From Spirochaetota bacterium (lineage in GTDB: Bacteria > Spirochaetota > Spirochaetia > Treponematales > Rectinemataceae), in the NCBI GenBank assembly GCA_029265255.1, contig JAJUJQ010000033.1, positions 1 to 9,175 on the forward strand: a DNA stretch of 9,175 nucleotides. Reading direction: 5' to 3'. The notes under the pieces were generated by a model that saw nothing but the letters and a program-made list of their open reading frames with translations, made no database searches and was not told where the DNA came from. How positions within the stretch are numbered: the first letter of the stretch is position 1; the number at the start of each line of letters is the position of its first letter. The position numbers were made by a program, and so were the translations under genes. This document shows, in pieces, positions 6,218 to 9,175 of the stretch.

Positions 6218-7104
6218 TTGGCAAGTTTCTCCAGTTCGGTGGTTGCGTATGGATTCTGAGGGTACAGTTCGAGGGCGGCCATGAACCACCACGCCGCGTG
6301 TTCAGAAAGTTTGAGGTTGGCATATGCGGTGGCGATGCCGACGCGGATGTCGAAGAGCACATCTTTCGGCAGGCCCGGTTTGGACAAGGGCAGAATGGCA
6401 GCGTAGGTTTCCAGCGCCTTTTTGTAGTTTCCGCCCCAGATTGTCGGAGGATAGGCGAGCGCGCTCGCTTTTAAAAGCCATGCCTTGATGTTCTTCGGGT
6501 CGATATCCAGGGCTTTGTTTGCGTATTGGCCTACTTTTGGCCCGTTGCTGATCAGAAATCCCAAGTCCTTCAAAAGAGAAAGTTCCCCCAGAGGTTCTGC
6601 GAGCGCCACGAGGGCTGTGGACGTCTCTCCGACGAGCGAGATCAGGGTGTGGGCGGCGTCGACGGCCCGTTCGAACCAGGGCAGTGCTTTCTTTTTGTTC
6701 TTATGATCGTTCCAAGACCGGCCGACGAGGTACGTAATGCGCGCCTCGAGCAGTGCCCGGTCTTCCGTCGCAAGCTGCTGCCCATCGATGTTTTTCAGAA
6801 GAGAGCTGGCTTGTGCATCGACAGACTCCGGGGCAGCGCCGTTGTACACGTTGTCGCGGAGCGTCAAAAAGGCCTGCGCCGCACCCTGGCCCAAGGCCGT
6901 CGGAAAGGGGACTCCCGGCAGCATGTCCTGAATGTGTGCCAAGGTCCCAGGGGTGTCCAGTTGAAACGTTCCCACCGAAGCAGGATTTTTGGGGGGAGAC
7001 GCCGAGGATTGGGCGGAGACGGGCGAGCGTGCGATGATGAGGAGGGTTACGCCTACAAGCGCTATACACCGGGACGCAGGAATGTGGTTTGCAATGATGT
7101 CCAT
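6214..7104 (-). CDS. Secreted TPR-repeat protein
   Basis: This 296-residue protein is probably exported. It has a signal peptide with a hydrophobic core (residues 12-25) and a likely cleavage site VSA31-Q32, then a low-complexity Pro/Ser linker (32-45). The rest is helical, with tetratricopeptide-like helix pairs. The clearest are around 116-151 (RITYLVGRSW...ALPWFERAVDAA), 188-236 (GQYANKALDIDPKN, then GGNYKKALETYAAIL) and 251-284 (GIATAYANLKLSEHA...ALELYPQNPYA). TPR proteins usually scaffold protein-protein contacts; in spirochaetes periplasmic TPR proteins such as TatT work with transporters, and the GGNYKKALETY repeat recalls that group. A direct TatT role is not supported because no TRAP transporter gene is next to it. 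The start at 7104 has GGAG four bases upstream; the frame stays open farther right into the divergent gene and is rejected there. It is first in the operon with the glycosyltransferase and acyltransferase, so it may support glycolipid making or transport. Confidence 0.78.
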   Translation of the reverse strand: MDIIANHIPASRCIALVGVTLLIIARSPVSAQSSASPPKNPASVGTFQLDTPGTLAHIQDMLPGVPFPTALGQGAAQAFLTLRDNVYNGAAPESVDAQASSLLKNIDGQQLATEDRALLEARITYLVGRSWNDHKNKKKALPWFERAVDAAHTLISLVGETSTALVALAEPLGELSLLKDLGFLISNGPKVGQYANKALDIDPKNIKAWLLKASALAYPPTIWGGNYKKALETYAAILPLSKPGLPKDVLFDIRVGIATAYANLKLSEHAAWWFMAALELYPQNPYATTELEKLAK

Positions 7105-7213
7105 TAAGCTCCAGAATATCAGACTTTTTCGCTTGCGTGAATATTGAAAAATGATATACCATAGGCATGTTGACTTGCAGCGGGACAAGAAGCCCGAGGA
7201 GGTGTGCAAGCCC
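7105..7213. promoter_or_regulatory. Divergent intergenic control region
   Basis: These 109 bases separate the starts of two divergent operons and are clearly more AT-rich than the genes around them, so they should hold both promoters. For the plus strand a weak candidate is TTGCGT (7133-7138), a 16-base spacer, then TATACC (7155-7160). For the minus strand I see AT-rich segments but no boxes good enough to name. GAATATC (7114-7120) and GAATATT (7139-7145) form an imperfect direct repeat with starts 25 bases apart, which could be a regulator site shared by both operons. The ribosome binding site AGGAGGTG (7197-7204) belongs to the C69 gene. Confidence 0.45.
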
Positions 7214-8521
7214 ATGTGTGATACTCTCGTGCTGCATAACAATGCAGGCAAACCAATCCTTTTTGGCAAAAATTCGGACAGAGAACCGGAAGAACCCCAG
7301 GTCCTTGTGCATATTCCGTCGCGCGAACCGAAAACCGCACTCATACGAGAAGGCGTGGAATTCTCCGACAAGGGCTATGCGATGCTGCTTTCCAAGCCCT
7401 CATGGATGCATGGCGGCGAAATGGGCATCAACGGCAAGAGCCTCGCAATCGGAAACGAGGCGGTCTTTTCTTCGCGGTTTACGCCTGACGAGCACGGCGT
7501 CCTCGGCATGGATATCCTCAGGGCGGCACTCTCCGCCTGTGCAACGGCACAAGAGGCCGTAGAGTTTATCACTTCTTTCGTCGAAACATATCCCCAGGGA
7601 GGAAATGGGGCCTACAGAGGAAGGCTCATCTACAACAACAGTTTTATTGTCGCAGATACCGAAGAAGCATACATCGTCGAAACTGCAGGCAAGCGCTGGG
7701 CTTGGCGCAAAGCCATGATTGCGGATGCGATTTCGAACGCCTACTGCATTGAAGACGATTACAAGCGTCTCGATGCACAGACACGAAAAGAGATTGCCCC
7801 TGTCAACGAACGGGCCGCTTGTTCCGACGAAGCCGACCCAGGGCGCAAGGGCCAGCGCAATTCCTGGAAAAAATATGTGGAAGACGGCAAATATCTTTTT
7901 TTTACAAAGGGTGAGCAGCGAAGGTCCACGTCGCTGGCGGGGCTCATGTGCATGGCTGCGGGCAGTTCAGCAGGCAGCTCAAACGAAGGCAATGCTTCGG
8001 GGACAATCGAGGCCCTGCTTTCACTTTTGCGCTCCCACGAGGGGGCTCCGAAGCCCGGGCTGTTCTTGAACCACATGAAGAACCTCTGCGTACATCCGGG
8101 TATCTTCCCGAAGAGCGCGACCACGGCCTCCATGGCCGTAGAGTATCTGTCCGGCGGCGCGATCGTATGGTATACGGACAGCTCGTATCCTTGCGTCTCG
8201 CTGTATAAACCGGCGATGTTAAAGGACGGCCGGTTCTATTCACTGTGGAGACCGATCCCCGACGAAACAAAGGCGGAGGAGATGTATGCCTACTGGCACG
8301 CCCGCAAGGCATGGGCCGAAGGCCAACATCGTTTGGTGCTTGCACAGCAGCAAGCCTTTGTACAGTCGAGAGATGAAGCGCAGCGATCGATCATCAAGGT
8401 TGCACACCAGGCATTCGAGTCAATATTGAAGGAAAAGTCTTCTCCTCAGCGCCTTTTTTCGGTGTATGCCAACGAAGTGGCTGCCATTGTCGGCGAATGG
8501 GAGGATCGCTGGGGAGATTGA
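7214..8521 (+). CDS. Secernin-like C69-family Ntn-hydrolase
   Basis: This 435-residue protein resembles animal secernins and bacterial dipeptidase-like C69 proteins. In the C69 family a cysteine exposed by removal of the leader Met or propeptide is the nucleophile; here Cys2 directly follows the start Met (MCDTLV). Shared blocks are FGKNSDR (17-23), KPSWMHGGEMGIN (61-73), IGNEAVFS (79-86), GVLGMDILR (95-103), QGGN (128-131) and EAYIVETAGKRWAW (151-164). I chose the ATG at 7214 because it has a near-perfect ribosome binding site (AGGAGGTG, 7197-7204) nine bases upstream and puts Cys at position 2; a frame-open ATG at 7151 would bury the Cys. No signal peptide is seen, so it is probably cytoplasmic. 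Peptidase activity is expected from the family but secernins themselves are poorly proven as enzymes. It is followed after 3 bases by a membrane protein gene. Confidence 0.88.
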   Translation: MCDTLVLHNNAGKPILFGKNSDREPEEPQVLVHIPSREPKTALIREGVEFSDKGYAMLLSKPSWMHGGEMGINGKSLAIGNEAVFSSRFTPDEHGVLGMDILRAALSACATAQEAVEFITSFVETYPQGGNGAYRGRLIYNNSFIVADTEEAYIVETAGKRWAWRKAMIADAISNAYCIEDDYKRLDAQTRKEIAPVNERAACSDEADPGRKGQRNSWKKYVEDGKYLFFTKGEQRRSTSLAGLMCMAAGSSAGSSNEGNASGTIEALLSLLRSHEGAPKPGLFLNHMKNLCVHPGIFPKSATTASMAVEYLSGGAIVWYTDSSYPCVSLYKPAMLKDGRFYSLWRPIPDETKAEEMYAYWHARKAWAEGQHRLVLAQQQAFVQSRDEAQRSIIKVAHQAFESILKEKSSPQRLFSVYANEVAAIVGEWEDRWGD

Positions 8522-8524
8522 ACG

Positions 8525-9175
8525 ATGGACCGTATACGCCTTTCTGCTCCCGTGGTGCTGCTGTTCATCCTGACTGTCGTGCTCGCAGTGGCCACTGTCG
8601 TGGTCGTTCAGGTGCTTGCTCATTCCCGACCCGATGTGCGATCTCAGTTTACGCTCTACCTGCAAAAACTCGAGCCGCGGCCCTTGGTGGTTGCGGCGAC
8701 TACGCAAGAGCGCTACGAGGCATCGAAGGAATTCACCGCCAAGTTGCTCGCGATATTCAATATCAAAGCAAAAATTCGCCTGAGCGCCGTGGCCGACATC
8801 ACCTATGTCATCCCCGCTTCGGACCCTTCGGCCTGGACGATTCTGTGGGACGCCAGAATGCGGAGGCTTGCGCTTTCGACGCCGGCCCCAGACTGTCTTT
8901 TGCCCGCGGTGCACACGGATACGATCGAGCTCGTATCTGAGAATTCGAATATTCTCACCAATATGCTGTTCAGACTCAAGGAAGAAGCCGCGCGCATGCA
9001 GCGTGAGCTTTCGAACGATCTCTTGATACACGCACAGGCGACGCTCGGTGAGCCGGCAGTTCGATCGACCATCGAAGAGGGGGTGCGACGCTTTGTCGAG
9101 ACTTTCTGTGAATCGGCGCGCCTCGGAAAGCCAGCGGTCATCGAGGTTCGTCTTGGACAGGCGAAAAAGCCAGAC
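8525..9175 (+). CDS. Membrane-anchored protein of unknown function (3' partial)
   Basis: I do not recognise this protein. The frame is open for 217 codons from the ATG at 8525 to the window edge, so the C-terminus is missing. The start has GGGGAG (8511-8516) eight bases upstream and lies 3 bases after the secernin-like gene, so the two are surely co-transcribed. One membrane segment (residues 8-32, very Val/Leu-rich) would leave the rest outside the cytoplasm. Residues 50-135 look like strands and short helices, with ADITYVIPASDPSAWTILWD (90-109) followed by RLALSTPAPDCLLP (114-127). Residues 144-200 look like long amphipathic helices. The order single membrane helix, strand domain with a Pro-rich turn, then long helix loosely recalls DUF4230 proteins, but this is a weak resemblance from memory. 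It appears as a real gene by position, ribosome binding site and codon use like its neighbours. Confidence 0.75.
   Translation, partial: MDRIRLSAPVVLLFILTVVLAVATVVVVQVLAHSRPDVRSQFTLYLQKLEPRPLVVAATTQERYEASKEFTAKLLAIFNIKAKIRLSAVADITYVIPASDPSAWTILWDARMRRLALSTPAPDCLLPAVHTDTIELVSENSNILTNMLFRLKEEAARMQRELSNDLLIHAQATLGEPAVRSTIEEGVRRFVETFCESARLGKPAVIEVRLGQAKKPD

Noticed and set aside
7105..7371. Longer N-terminus for the TPR protein
   Set aside because: It would cross the divergent promoter region and the start of the C69 gene and would bury the signal peptide; the ATG at 7104 has a ribosome binding site.
8420..9031. 203-codon minus-strand frame at the right end
   Set aside because: His/Arg-rich with no domain, opposite the plus-strand membrane protein, which has a ribosome binding site and membrane segment.
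1..9175. CRISPR array, insertion sequence, tRNA, prophage or defence system
   Set aside because: No spaced direct repeats, terminal inverted repeats, transposase, integrase or tRNA cloverleaf was seen, and all gene products fit envelope or housekeeping roles.

Overview
The window is protein-dense, GC-rich (roughly 55-60% by eye) bacterial chromosome with no tRNA, rRNA, insertion sequence, CRISPR array or phage gene that I could find. An outer-membrane beta-barrel protein and several secreted or membrane proteins point to a Gram-negative-type (diderm) organism. The Tex tail, the relaxed signal peptides and the gene mix suggest a spirochaete (Treponema/Spirochaeta-like), but that is an impression from the protein sequences and was not tested.

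Left to right: (1) 1-584 is the 3' end of the RNA-binding protein Tex. (2) 585-895 is a 311-base gap that holds a good sigma70-type promoter, a hairpin with a C-rich loop and a rho-independent terminator. It reads like a gene for a small RNA of about 100 nt, or else a leader/terminator region, and it carries a G-quadruplex-type motif on the minus strand. (3) 896-4252 is a plus-strand operon: a GNAT acetyltransferase, a metallo-beta-lactamase-fold hydrolase with an altered metal motif and a low-complexity insert, and a Wzi-like outer-membrane barrel protein whose start overlaps the hydrolase stop by 4 nt. (4) 4329-7104 is a minus-strand operon read right to left: a secreted TPR protein, a membrane-anchored family 2 glycosyltransferase and a PlsC-type acyltransferase, with both junctions of the ATGA overlap type. 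(5) 7105-7213 is the divergent control region. (6) 7214 to the window end is a plus-strand pair: a secernin-like C69 peptidase-family protein and, 3 nt later, a membrane-anchored protein of unknown function that runs off the window.

The minus-strand operon looks like an envelope glycolipid module: the glycosyltransferase and acyltransferase resemble in kind the CrtQ/CrtO pair that finishes staphyloxanthin, with a periplasmic TPR protein added. The 896-4252 operon may also be envelope-related because of its barrel protein, but the roles of its GNAT and hydrolase are unknown. The least explained items are the intergenic RNA/G-quadruplex locus, the terminal membrane protein and the Asn-substituted hydrolase.
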